From contig OY282560.1 in NCBI GenBank assembly GCA_958295665.1, positions 45,694,333 to 45,758,332 of the forward strand: DNA of 64,000 bases. Direction: 5' to 3'. Each line of letters begins with the position of its first letter. Position 1 is the stretch's first letter. The notes under the pieces were generated by a model. The model was not told the DNA's origin. It saw only the letters and a program-made list of their open reading frames with translations, and made no database searches. The translations under genes were made by a program, and so were the position numbers. Below are positions 50,990-63,907 of this stretch, piece by piece. This stretch comes from Tipula vernalis. Its lineage: Eukaryota; Arthropoda; Insecta; Diptera; Tipulidae.

Positions 50990-53640
50990 GCCGATTCAGA
51001 GCTGTAAAAATCCAAAATCTGCAATTGTGCTCCGATTGGGTTTCTTGATACCTCAAATGATAGGTCTCGGGACTTGTAATTGTTAAGCCAAACCGCATTT
51101 AAATTGGTTGATTATTTCCATACATTTCACAGAAAAATTGATTCAAAGAAATCACCTTACTATAGCTCAGCCGATTCAGAGCTGTAAAAATCCAAAATCT
51201 GCAATTGTGCTCAGAATGCGGTTCTTGATACCTCAAATGATAGGTCACGGGACCTGTAATTGCTATACCATACATTTCGTAGAAAATTCGATTCGAAGAA
51301 AATAACTTTACTACAGCTCAGCCGATTCAGAGCTGTAAAAATCCAAAATCTGCAATTGTGCTCCGATTGGGTTTCTTGATACCTCAAATGATAGGTCTCG
51401 GGACTTGTAATTGTTAAGCCAAACCGCATTTAAATTGGTTGATTATTTCCATACATTTCACAGAAAAATTGATTCAAAGAAATCACCTTACTATAGCTCA
51501 GCCGATTCAGAGCTGTAAAAATCCAAAATCTGCAATTGTGCTCCGATTGGGTTTCTTGATACCTCAAATGATAGGTCTCGGGACTTGTAATTGTTAAGCC
51601 AAACCGCATTTAAATTGGTTGATTATTTCCATACATTTCACAGAAAAATCGATTCGAAGAAATCACCTTACTATAGCTCAGCCGATTCAGAGTTGTAAAA
51701 ATCCAAAATCTGCAATTGTGCTCAGAATGCGGTTCTTGATACCTCAAATGATAGGTCACGGGCCCTGTAATTGCTATACCATACATTTCGTAGAAAATTC
51801 GATTCGAAGAAAATAACCTTACTACATACAGCTCAGCCGATTCAGAGCTGTAAAAATCCAAAATCTGCAATTGTGCTCCGATTGGGTTTCTTGATACCTC
51901 AAATGATAGGTCTCGGGACTTGTAATTGTTAAGCCAAACCGCATTTAAATTGGTTGATTATTTCCATACATTTCACAGAAAAATTGATTCGAAGAAATCA
52001 CCTTACTATAGCTCAGCCGATTCAGAGTTGTAAAAATCCAAAATCTGCAATTGTGCTCAGAATGCGGTTCTTGATACCTCAAATGATAGGTCACGGGACC
52101 TGTAATTGCTATACCATACATTTCGTAGAAAATTCGATTCGAAGAAAATAACCTTTCTACAGCTCAGCCGATTCAGAGCTGTAAAAATCCAAAATCTGCA
52201 ATTGTGCTCCGATTGGGTTTCTTGATACCTCAAATGATAGGTCTCGGGACTTGTAATTGTTAAGCCAAACCGCATTTAAATTTGTTGATTATTTCCATAC
52301 ATTTCACAGAAAAATTGATTCGAAGAAATCACCTTACTATAGCTCAGCCGATTCAGAGCTGTAAAAATCCAAAATCTGCAATTGTGCTCCGATTGGGTTT
52401 CTTGATACCTCAAATGATAGGTCTCGGGACTTGTAATTGTTAAGCCAAACCGCATTTAAATTGGTTGATTATTTCCATACATTTCACAGAAAAATTGATT
52501 CAAAGAAATCACCTTACTATAGCTCAGCCGATTCAGAGCTGTAAAAATCCAAAATCTGCAATTGTGCTCAGAATGCGGTTCTTGATACCTCAAATGATAG
52601 GTCACGGGACCTGTAATTGCTATACCATACATTTCGTAGAAAATTCGATTCGAAGAAAATAACTTTACTACAGCTCAGCCGATTCAGAGCTGTAAAAATC
52701 CAAAATCTGCAATTGTGCTCCGATTGGGTTTCTTGATACCTCAAATGATAGGTCTCGGGACTTGTAATTGTTAAGCCAAACCGCATTTAAATTGGTTGAT
52801 TATTTCCATACATTTCACAGAAAAATTGATTCAAAGAAATCACCTTACTATAGCTCAGCCGATTCAGAGCTGTAAAAATCCAAAATCTGCAATTGTGCTC
52901 CGATTGGGTTTCTTGATACCTCAAATGATAGGTCTCGGGACTTGTAATTGTTAAGCCAAACCGCATTTAAATTGGTTGATTATTTCCATACATTTCACAG
53001 AAAAATCGATTCGAAGAAATCACCTTACTATAGCTCAGCCGATTCAGAGTTGTAAAAATCCAAAATCTGCAATTGTGCTCAGAATGCGGTTCTTGATACC
53101 TCAAATGATAGGTCACGGGCCCTGTAATTGCTATACCATACATTTCGTAGAAAATTCGATTCGAAGAAAATAACCTTACTACATACAGCTCAGCCGATTC
53201 AGAGCTGTAAAAATCCAAAATCTGCAATTGTGCTCCGATTGGGTTTCTTGATACCTCAAATGATAGGTCTCGGGACTTGTAATTGTTAAGCCAAACCGCA
53301 TTTAAATTGGTTGATTATTTCCATACATTTCACAGAAAAATTGATTCGAAGAAATCACCTTACTATAGCTCAGCCGATTCAGAGTTGTAAAAATCCAAAA
53401 TCTGCAATTGTGCTCAGAATGCGGTTCTTGATACCTCAAATGATAGGTCACGGGACCTGTAATTGCTATACCATACATTTCGTAGAAAATTCGATTCGAA
53501 GAAAATAACCTTTCTACAGCTCAGCCGATTCAGAGCTGTAAAAATCCAAAATCTGCAATTGTGCTCCGATTGGGTTTCTTGATACCTCAAATGATAGGTC
53601 TCGGGACTTGTAATTGTTAAGCCAAACCGCATTTAAATTG
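50990..53640 (+). repeat. Tandem duplication with 1,357 bp offset
   Basis: Rare changes recur 1,357 bp apart: GATTCAAAG S units at 51118 and 52475, CGGGCCCTG near 51763 and 53120, the TACA insertion at 51823 and 53180, and ACCTTTCTACAG near 52154 and 53511. The match runs from about 50990 against 52347 to about 52283 against 53640, where AATTTGTTG and AATTGGTTG differ. The unit is S-L-H-S-L(+4)-S-L-H. The left bound is placed at the TACAGC/TATAGC difference. Confidence 0.88.
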
Positions 53641-54853
53641 GTTGATTATTTCCATACATTTCACAGAAAAATTGATTCGAAGAAATCACCTTACTATAGC
53701 TCAGCCGATTCAGAGTTGTAAAAATCCAAAATCTGCAATTGTGCTCAGAATGCGGTTCTTGATACCTAAAATAATAGGTCACGGGACCTGTAATTGCTAT
53801 ACCATACATTTCGTAGAAAATTCGATTCGAAGAAAATAACCTTACTACAGCTCAGCCGATTCAGAGCTGTAAAAATCCAAAATCTGCAATTGTGCTCCGA
53901 TTGGGTTTCTTGATACCTCAAATGATAGGTCTCGGGACTTGTAATTGTTAAGCCAAACCGCATTTAAATTGGTTGATTATTTCCATACATTTCACAGAAA
54001 AATCGATTCGAAGAAATCACCTTACTACAGCTCAGCCGATTCAGAGCTGTAAAAATCCAAAATCTGCAATTGTGCTCCGATTGGGTTTCTTGATACCTCA
54101 AATGATAGGTCTCGGGACTTGTAATTGTTAAGCCAAACCGCATTTAAATTTGTTGATTATTTCCATACATTTCACAGAAAAATTGATTCGAAGAAATCAC
54201 CTTACTATAGCTCAGCCGATTCAGAGCTGTAAAAATCCAAAATCTGCAATTGTGCTCCGATTGGGTTTCTTGATACCTCAAATGATAGGTCTCGGGACTT
54301 GTAATTGTTAAGCCAAACCGCATTTAAATTGGTTGATTATTTCCATACATTTCACAGAAAAATCGATTCGAAGAAATCACCTTACTATAGCTCAGCCGAT
54401 TCAGAGTTGTAAAAATCCAAAATCTGCAATTGTGCTCAGAATGCGGTTCTTGATACCTCAAATGATAGGTCACGGGACCTGTAATTGCTATACCATACAT
54501 TTCGTAGAAAATTCGATTCGAAGAAAATAACCTTACTACAGCTCAGCCGATTCAGAGCTGTAAAAATCCAAAATCTGCAATTGTGCTCCGATTGGGTTTC
54601 TTGATACCTCAAATGATAGGTCTCGGGACTTGTAATTGTTAAGCCAAACCGCATTTAAATTTGTTGATTATTTCCATACATTTCACAGAAAAATTGATTC
54701 GAAGAAATCACCTTACTATAGCTCAGCCGATTCAGAGCTGTAAAAATCCAAAATCTGCAATTGTGCTCCGATTGGGTTTCTTGATACCTCAAATGATAGG
54801 TCTCGGGACTTGTAATTGTTAAGCCAAACCGCATTTAAATTGGTTGATTATTT

Positions 54854-55033
54854 CCATACATTTCACAGAAAAATCGATTCGAAGAAATCACCTTACTATA
54901 GCTCAGCCGATTCAGAGTTGTAAAAATCCAAAATCTGCAATTGTGCTCCGATTGGGTTTCTTGATACCTCAAATGATAGGTCTCGGGACTTGTAATTGTT
55001 AAGCCAAACCGCATTTAAATTTGTTGATTATTT
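54854..55033 (+). repeat. H hybrid, junction class gamma
   Basis: This H is TCGATTCG, TATAGC, GAGTTG and then the L-type right half. It lies in a run of three H units (54674, 54854, 55034). Its tail carries the AATTTGTTG variant, as do the units before 54163 and 54674. It is the only gamma junction away from the transition zone and lacks the GATCC mark of the other two, so it may have arisen separately. Confidence 0.88.
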
Positions 55034-56897
55034 CCATACATTTCACAGAAAAATTGATTCGAAGAAATCACCTTACTATAGCTCAGCCGATTCAGAGCTG
55101 TAAAAATCCAAAATCTGCAATTGTGCTCCGATTGGGTTTCTTGATACCTCAAATGATAGGTCTCGGGACTTGTAATTGTTAAGCCAAACCGCATTTAAAT
55201 TGGTTGATTATTTCCATACATTTCACAGAAAAATTGATTCGAAGAAATCACCTTACTATAGCTCAGCCGATTCAGAGTTGTAAAAATCCAAAATCTGCAA
55301 TTGTGCTCAGAATGCGGTTCTTGATACCTAAAATAATAGGTCACGGGACCTGTAATTGCTATACCATACATTTCGTAGAAAATTCGATTCGAAGAAAATA
55401 ACCTTACTACAGCTCAGCCGATTCAGAGCTGTAAAAATCCAAAATCTGCAATTGTGCTCCGATTGGGTTTCTTGATACCTCAAATGATAGGTCTCGGGAC
55501 TTGTAATTGTTAAGCCAAACCGCATTTAAATTGGTTGATTATTTCCATACATTTCACAGAAAAATCGATTCGAAGAAATCACCTTACTACAGCTCAGCCG
55601 ATTCAGAGCTGTAAAAATCCAAAATCTGCAATTGTGCTCAGAATGCGGTTCTTGATACCTCAAATGATAGGTCACGGGACCTGTAATTGCTATACCATAC
55701 ATTTCGTAGAAAATTCGATTCGAAGAAAATAACCTTACTACAGCTCAGCCGATTCAGAGCTGTAAAAATCCAAAATCTGCAATTGTGCTCCGATTGGGTT
55801 TCTTGATACCTCAAATGATAGGTCTCGGGACTTGTAATTGTTAAGCCAAACCGCATTTAAATTGGTTGATTATTTCCATACATTTCACAGAAAAATTGAT
55901 TCGAAGAAATCACCTTACTATAGCTCAGCCGATTCAGAGTTGTAAAAATCCAAAATCTGCAATTGTGCTCAGAATGCGGTTCTTGATACCTAAAATAATA
56001 GGTCACGGGACCTGTAATTGCTATACCATACATTTCGTAGAAAATTCGATTCGAAGAAAATAACCTTACTACAGCTCAGCCGATTCAGAGCTGTAAAAAT
56101 CCAAAATCTGCAATTGTGCTCCGATTGGGTTTCTTGATACCTCAAATGATAGGTCTCGGGACTTGTAATTGTTAAGCCAAACCGCATTTAAATTGGTTGA
56201 TTATTTCCATACATTTCACAGAAAAATCGATTCGAAGAAATCACCTTACTACAGCTCAGCCGATTCAGAGTTGTAAAAATCCAAAATCTGCAATTGTGCT
56301 CAGAATGCGGTTCTTGATACCTCAAATGATAGGTCACGGGACCTGTAATTGCTATACCATACATTTCGTAGAAAATTCGATTCGAAGAAAATAACCTTAC
56401 TACAGCTCAGCCGATTCAGAGCTGTAAAAATCCAAAATCTGCAATTGTGCTCCGATTGGGTTTCTTGATACCTCAAATGATAGGTCTCGGGACTTGTAAT
56501 TGTTAAGCCAAACCGCATTTAAATTGGTTGATTATTTCCATACATTTCACAGAAAAATCGATTCGAAGAAATCACCTTACTACAGCTCAGCCGATTCAGA
56601 GCTGTAAAAATCCAAAATCTGCAATTGTGCTCCGATTGGGTTTCTTGATACCTCAAATGATAGGTCTCGGGACTTGTAATTGTTAAGCCAAACCGCATTT
56701 AAATTGGTTGATTATTTCCATACATTTCACAGAAAAATCGATTCGAAGAAATCACCTTACTACAGCTCAGCCGATTCAGAGCTGTAAAAATCCAAAATCT
56801 GCAATTGTGCTCCGATTGGGTTTCTTGATACCTCAAATGATAGGTCTCGGGACTTGTAATTGTTAAGCCAAACCGCATTTAAATTGGTTGATTATTT

Positions 56898-59800
56898 CCA
56901 TACATTTCACAGAAAAATCGATTCGAAGAAATCACCTTACTATAGCTCAGCCGATTCAGAGTTGTAAAAATCCAAAATCTGCAATTGTGCTCAGAATGCG
57001 GTTCTTGATACCTCAAATGATAGGTCACGGGACCTGTAATTGCTATACCATACATTTCGTAGAAAATTCGATTCGAAGAAAATAACCTTACTACAGCTCA
57101 GCCGATTCAGAGCTGTAAAAATCCAAAATCTGCAATTGTGCTCCGATTGGGTTTCTTGATACCTCAAATGATAGGTCTCGGGACTTGTAATTGTTAAGCC
57201 AAACCGCATTTAAATTGGTTGATTATTTCCATACATTTCACAGAAAAATCGATTCGAAGAAATCACCTTACTATAGCTCAGCCGATTCAGAGTTGTAAAA
57301 ATCCAAAATCTGCAATTGTGCTCAGAATGCGGTTCTTGATACCTCAAATGATAGGTCACGGGACCTGTAATTGCTATACCATACATTTCGTAGAAAATTC
57401 GATTCGAAGAAAATAACCTTACTACAGCTCAGCCGATTCAGAGCTGTAAAAATCCAAAATCTGCAATTGTGCTCCGATTGGGTTTCTTGATACCTCAAAT
57501 GATAGGTCTCGGGACTTGTAATTGTTAAGCCAAACCGCATTTAAATTGGTTGATTATTTCCATACATTTCACAGAAAAATTGATTCGAAGAAATCACCTT
57601 ACTATAGCTCAGCCGATTCAGAGTTGTAAAAATCCAAAATCTGCAATTGTGCTCAGAATGCGGTTCTTGATACCTCAAATGATAGGTCACGGGACCTGTA
57701 ATTGCTATACCATACATTTCGTAGAAAATTCGATTCGAAGAAAATAACCTTACTACAGCTCAGCCGATTCAGAGCTGTAAAAATCCAAAATCTGCAATTG
57801 TGCTCCGATTGGGTTTCTTGATACCTCAAATGATAGGTCTCGGGACTTGTAATTGTTAAGCCAAACCGCATTTAAATTGGTTGATTATTTCCATACATTT
57901 CACAGAAAAATTGATTCGAAGAAATCACCTTACTATAGCTCAGCCGATTCAGAGCTGTAAAAATCCAAAATCTGCAATTGTGCTCCGATTGGGTTTCTTG
58001 ATACCTCAAATGATAGGTCTCGGGACTTGTAATTGTTAAGCCAAACCGCATTTAAATTGGTTGATTATTTCCATACATTTCACAGAAAAATCGATTCGAA
58101 GAAATCACCTTACTATAGCTCAGCCGATTCAGAGTTGTAAAAATCCAAAATCTGCAATTGTGCTCAGAATGCGGTTCTTGATACCTCAAATGATAGGTCA
58201 CGGGACCTGTAATTGCTATACCATACATTTCGTAGAAAATTCGATTCGAAGAAAATAACCTTACTACAGCTCAGCCGATTCAGAGCTGTAAAAATCCAAA
58301 ATCTGCAATTGTGCTCCGATTGGGTTTCTTGATACCTCAAATGATAGGTCTCGGGACTTGTAATTGTTAAGCCAAACCGCATTTAAATTGGTTGATTATT
58401 TCCATACATTTCACAGAAAAATTGATTCGAAGAAATCACCTTACTATAGCTCAGCCGATTCAGAGTTGTAAAAATCCAAAATCTGCAATTGTGCTCAGAA
58501 TGCGGTTCTTGATACCTAAAATAATAGGTCACGGGACCTGTAATTGCTATACCATACATTTCGTAGAAAATTCGATTCGAAGAAAATAACCTTACTACAG
58601 CTCAGCCGATTCAGAGCTGTAAAAATCCAAAATCTGCAATTGTGCTCCGATTGGGTTTCTTGATACCTCAAATGATAGGTCTCGGGACTTGTAATTGTTA
58701 AGCCAAACCGCATTTAAATTGGTTGATTATTTCCATACATTTCACAGAAAAATTGATTCGAAGAAATCACCTTACTATAGCTCAGCCGATTCAGAGCTGT
58801 AAAAATCCAAAATCTGCAATTGTGCTCCGATTGGGTTTCTTGATACCTCAAATGATAGGTCTCGGGACTTGTAATTGTTAAGCCAAACCGCATTTAAATT
58901 GGTTGATTATTTCCATACATTTCACAGAAAAATCGATTCGAAGAAATCACCTTACTATAGCTCAGCCGATTCAGAGTTGTAAAAATCCAAAATCTGCAAT
59001 TGTGCTCAGAATGCGGTTCTTGATACCTCAAATGATAGGTCACGGGACCTGTAATTGCTATACCATACATTTCGTAGAAAATTCGATTCGAAGAAAATAA
59101 CCTTACTACAGCTCAGCCGATTCAGAGCTGTAAAAATCCAAAATCTGCAATTGTGCTCCGATTGGGTTTCTTGATACCTCAAATGATAGGTCTCGGGACT
59201 TGTAATTGTTAAGCCAAACCGCATTTAAATTGGTTGATTATTTCCATACATTTCACAGAAAAATCGATTCGAAGAAATCACCTTACTATAGCTCAGCCGA
59301 TTCAGAGTTGTAAAAATCCAAAATCTGCAATTGTGCTCAGAATGCGGTTCTTGATACCTCAAATGATAGGTCACGGGACCTGTAATTGCTATACCATACA
59401 TTTCGTAGAAAATTCGATTCGAAGAAAATAACCTTACTACAGCTCAGCCGATTCAGAGCTGTAAAAATCCAAAATCTGCAATTGTGCTCCGATTGGGTTT
59501 CTTGATACCTCAAATGATAGGTCTCGGGACTTGTAATTGTTAAGCCAAACCGCATTTAAATTGGTTGATTATTTCCATACATTTCACAGAAAAATTGATT
59601 CGAAGAAATCACCTTACTATAGCTCAGCCGATTCAGAGTTGTAAAAATCCAAAATCTGCAATTGTGCTCAGAATGCGGTTCTTGATACCTCAAATGATAG
59701 GTCACGGGACCTGTAATTGCTATACCATACATTTCGTAGAAAATTCGATTCGAAGAAAATAACCTTACTACAGCTCAGCCGATTCAGAGCTGTAAAAATC

Positions 59801-60416
59801 CAAAATCTGCAATTGTGCTCCGATTGGGTTTCTTGATACCTCAAATGATAGGTCTCGGGACTTGTAATTGTTAAGCCAAACCGCATTTAAATTGGTTGAT
59901 TATTTCCATACATTTCACAGAAAAATTGATTCGAAGAAATCACCTTACTATAGCTCAGCCGATTCAGAGCTGTAAAAATCCAAAATCTGCAATTGTGCTC
60001 CGATTGGGTTTCTTGATACCTCAAATGATAGGTCTCGGGACTTGTAATTGTTAAGCCAAACCGCATTTAAATTGGTTGATTATTTCCATACATTTCACAG
60101 AAAAATCGATTCGAAGAAATCACCTTACTATAGCTCAGCCGATTCAGAGTTGTAAAAATCCAAAATCTGCAATTGTGCTCAGAATGCGGTTCTTGATACC
60201 TCAAATGATAGGTCACGGGACCTGTAATTGCTATACCATACATTTCGTAGAAAATTCGATTCGAAGAAAATAACCTTACTACAGCTCAGCCGATTCAGAG
60301 CTGTAAAAATCCAAAATCTGCAATTGTGCTCCGATTGGGTTTCTTGATACCTCAAATGATAGGTCTCGGGACTTGTAATTGTTAAGCCAAACCGCATTTA
60401 AATTGGTTGATTATTT
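56898..60416 (+). repeat. 2,015 bp offset repeat
   Basis: The order S-TCG/L, S-TCG/L, S-TTG/L, H-beta, S-TCG/L begins at 56898 and again at 58913. The first copy then has an S with AAAATAATAGG at 58402. The second has S-TTG with TACAGC at 60417, where the match stops. Agreement was judged from marker alleles. Confidence 0.82.
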
Positions 60417-63400
60417 CCATACATTTCACAGAAAAATTGATTCGAAGAAATCACCTTACTACAGCTCAGCCGATTCAGAGTTGTAAAAATCCAAAATCTG
60501 CAATTGTGCTCAGAATGCGGTTCTTGATACCTCAAATGATAGGTCACGGGACCTGTAATTGCTATACCATACATTTCGTAGAAAATTCGATTCGAAGAAA
60601 ATAACCTTACTACAGCTCAGCCGATTCAGAGCTGTAAAAATCCAAAATCTGCAATTGTGCTCCGATTGGGTTTCTTGATACCTCAAATGATAGGTCTCGG
60701 GACTTGTAATTGTTAAGCCAAACCGCATTTAAATTGGTTGATTATTTCCATACATTTCACAGAAAAATCGATTCGAAGAAATCACCTTACTATAGCTCAG
60801 CCGATTCAGAGTTGTAAAAATCCAAAATCTGCAATTGTGCTCAGAATGCGGTTCTTGATACCTCAAATGATAGGTCACGGGACCTGTAATTGCTATACCA
60901 TACATTTCGTAGAAAATTCGATTCGAAGAAAATAACCTTACTACAGCTCAGCCGATTCAGAGCTGTATAAAAATCCAAAATCTGCAATTGTGCTCCGATT
61001 GGGTTTCTTGATACCTCAAATGATAGGTCTCGGGACTTGTAATTGTTAAGCCAAACCGCATTTAAATTGGTTGATTATTTCCATACATTTCACAGAAAAA
61101 TCGATTCGAAGAAATCACCTTACTATAGCTCAGCCGATTCAGAGTTGTAAAAATCCAAAATCTGCAATTGTGCTCAGAATGCGGTTCTTGATACCTCAAA
61201 TGATAGGTCACGGGACCTGTAATTGCTATACCATACATTTCGTAGAAAATTCGATTCGAAGAAAATAACCTTACTACAGCTCAGCCGATTCAGAGCTGTA
61301 AAAATCCAAAATCTGCAATTGTGCTCCGATTGGGTTTCTTGATACCTCAAATGATAGGTCTCGGGACTTGTAATTGTTAAGCCAAACCGCATTTAAATTG
61401 GTTGATTATTTCCATACATTTCACAGAAAAATTGATTCGAAGAAATCACCTTACTATAGCTCAGCCGATTCAGAGCTGTAAAAATCCAAAATCTGCAATT
61501 GTGCTCCGATTGGGTTTCTTGATACCTCAAATGATAGGTCTCGGGACTTGTAATTGTTAAGCCAAACCGCATTTAAATTGGTTGATTATTTCCATACATT
61601 TCACAGAAAAATCGATTCGAAGAAATCACCTTACTATAGCTCAGCCGATTCAGAGTTGTAAAAATCCAAAATCTGCAATTGTGCTCAGAATGCGGTTCTT
61701 GATACCTCAAATGATAGGTCACGGGACCTGTAATTGCTATACCATACATTTCGTAGAAAATTCGATTCGAAGAAAATAACCTTACTACAGCTCAGCCGAT
61801 TCAGAGCTGTAAAAATCCAAAATCTGCAATTGTGCTCCGATTGGGTTTCTTGATACCTCAAATGATAGGTCTCGGGACTTGTAATTGTTAAGCCAAACCG
61901 CATTTAAATTGGTTGATTATTTCCATACATTTCACAGAAAAATTGATTCGAAGAAATCACCTTACTACAGCTCAGCCGATTCAGAGTTGTAAAAATCCAA
62001 AATCTGCAATTGTGCTCAGAATGCGGTTCTTGATACCTCAAATGATAGGTCACGGGACCTGTAATTGCTATACCATACATTTCGTAGAAAATTCGATTCG
62101 AAGAAAATAACCTTACTACAGCTCAGCCGATTCAGAGCTGTAAAAATCCAAAATCTGCAATTGTGCTCCGATTGGGTTTCTTGATACCTCAAATGATAGG
62201 TCTCGGGACTTGTAATTGTTAAGCCAAACCGCATTTAAATTGGTTGATTATTTCCATACATTTCACAGAAAAATTGATTCGAAGAAATCACCTTACTACA
62301 GCTCAGCCGATTCAGAGTTGTAAAAATCCAAAATCTGCAATTGTGCTCAGAATGCGGTTCTTGATACCTCAAATGATAGGTCACGGGACCTGTAATTGCT
62401 ATACCATACATTTCGTAGAAAATTCGATTCGAAGAAAATAACCTTACTACAGCTCAGCCGATTCAGAGCTGTAAAAATCCAAAATCTGCAATTGTGCTCC
62501 GATTGGGTTTCTTGATACCTCAAATGATAGGTCTCGGGACTTGTAATTGTTAAGCCAAACCGCATTTAAATTGGTTGATTATTTCCATACATTTCACAGA
62601 AAAATCGATTCGAAGAAATCACCTTACTATAGCTCAGCCGATTCAGAGTTGTAAAAATCCAAAATCTGCAATTGTGCTCAGAATGCGGTTCTTGATACCT
62701 CAAATGATAGGTCACGGGACCTGTAATTGCTATACCATACATTTCGTAGAAAATTCGATTCGAAGAAAATAACCTTACTACAGCTCAGCCGATTCAGAGC
62801 TGTAAAAATCCAAAATCTGCAATTGTGCTCCGATTGGGTTTCTTGATACCTCAAATGATAGGTCTCGGGACTTGTAATTGTTAAGCCAAACCGCATTTAA
62901 ATTGGTTGATTATTTCCATACATTTCACAGAAAAATCGATTCGAAGAAATCACCTTACTATAGCTCAGCCGATTCAGAGTTGTAAAAATCCAAAATCTGC
63001 AATTGTGCTCAGAATGCGGTTCTTGATACCTCAAATGATAGGTCACGGGACCTGTAATTGCTATACCATACATTTCGTAGAAAATTCGATTCGAAGAAAA
63101 TAACCTTACTACAGCTCAGCCGATTCAGAGCTGTAAAAATCCAAAATCTGCAATTGTGCTCCGATTGGGTTTCTTGATACCTCAAATGATAGGTCTCGGG
63201 ACTTGTAATTGTTAAGCCAAACCGCATTTAAATTGGTTGATTATTTCCATACATTTCACAGAAAAATTGATTCGAAGAAATCACCTTACTATAGCTCAGC
63301 CGATTCAGAGCTGTAAAAATCCAAAATCTGCAATTGTGCTCCGATTGGGTTTCTTGATACCTCAAATGATAGGTCTCGGGACTTGTAATTGTTAAGCCAA

Positions 63401-63757
63401 ACCGCATTTAAATTGGTTGATTATTTCCATACATTTCACAGAAAAATCGATTCGAAGAAATCACCTTACTATAGCTCAGCCGATTCAGAGTTGTAAAAAT
63501 CCAAAATCTGCAATTGTGCTCAGAATGCGGTTCTTGATACCTCAAATGATAGGTCACGGGACCTGTAATTGCTATACCATACATTTCGTAGAAAATTCGA
63601 TTCGAAGAAAATAACCTTACTACAGCTCAGCCGATTCAGAGCTGTAAAAATCCAAAATCTGCAATTGTGCTCCGATTGGGTTTCTTGATACCTCAAATGA
63701 TAGGTCTCGGGACTTGTAATTGTTAAGCCAAACCGCATTTAAATTGGTTGATTATTT
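60417..63757 (+). repeat. S-L dimers with an H spacer every four or five dimers
   Basis: H-beta units at 59906, 61412 and 63247 are each followed by S-TCGATTCG/L and then S-TTGATTCG with TACAGC/L (60417, 61923, 63758). The H spacings are 1,506 and 1,835 bp. They differ by one S-TTG/TACAGC dimer and by the 2 bp insertion at 60966. This is an HOR of about 1.5-1.8 kb with a variable dimer number that continues past the right edge. Confidence 0.82.
60966..60969 (+). repeat. TA duplication in an L monomer
   Basis: GAGCTGTATAAAAATCC replaces GAGCTGTAAAAATCC, making a 333 bp dimer. It is the only 2 bp indel in the window and sits just outside the right arm of the monomer hairpin, leaving the stem intact. 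Confidence 0.93.
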
Positions 63758-63907
63758 CCATACATTTCACAGAAAAATTGATTCGAAGAAATCACCTTAC
63801 TACAGCTCAGCCGATTCAGAGTTGTAAAAATCCAAAATCTGCAATTGTGCTCAGAATGCGGTTCTTGATACCTCAAATGATAGGTCACGGGACCTGTAAT
63901 TGCTATA

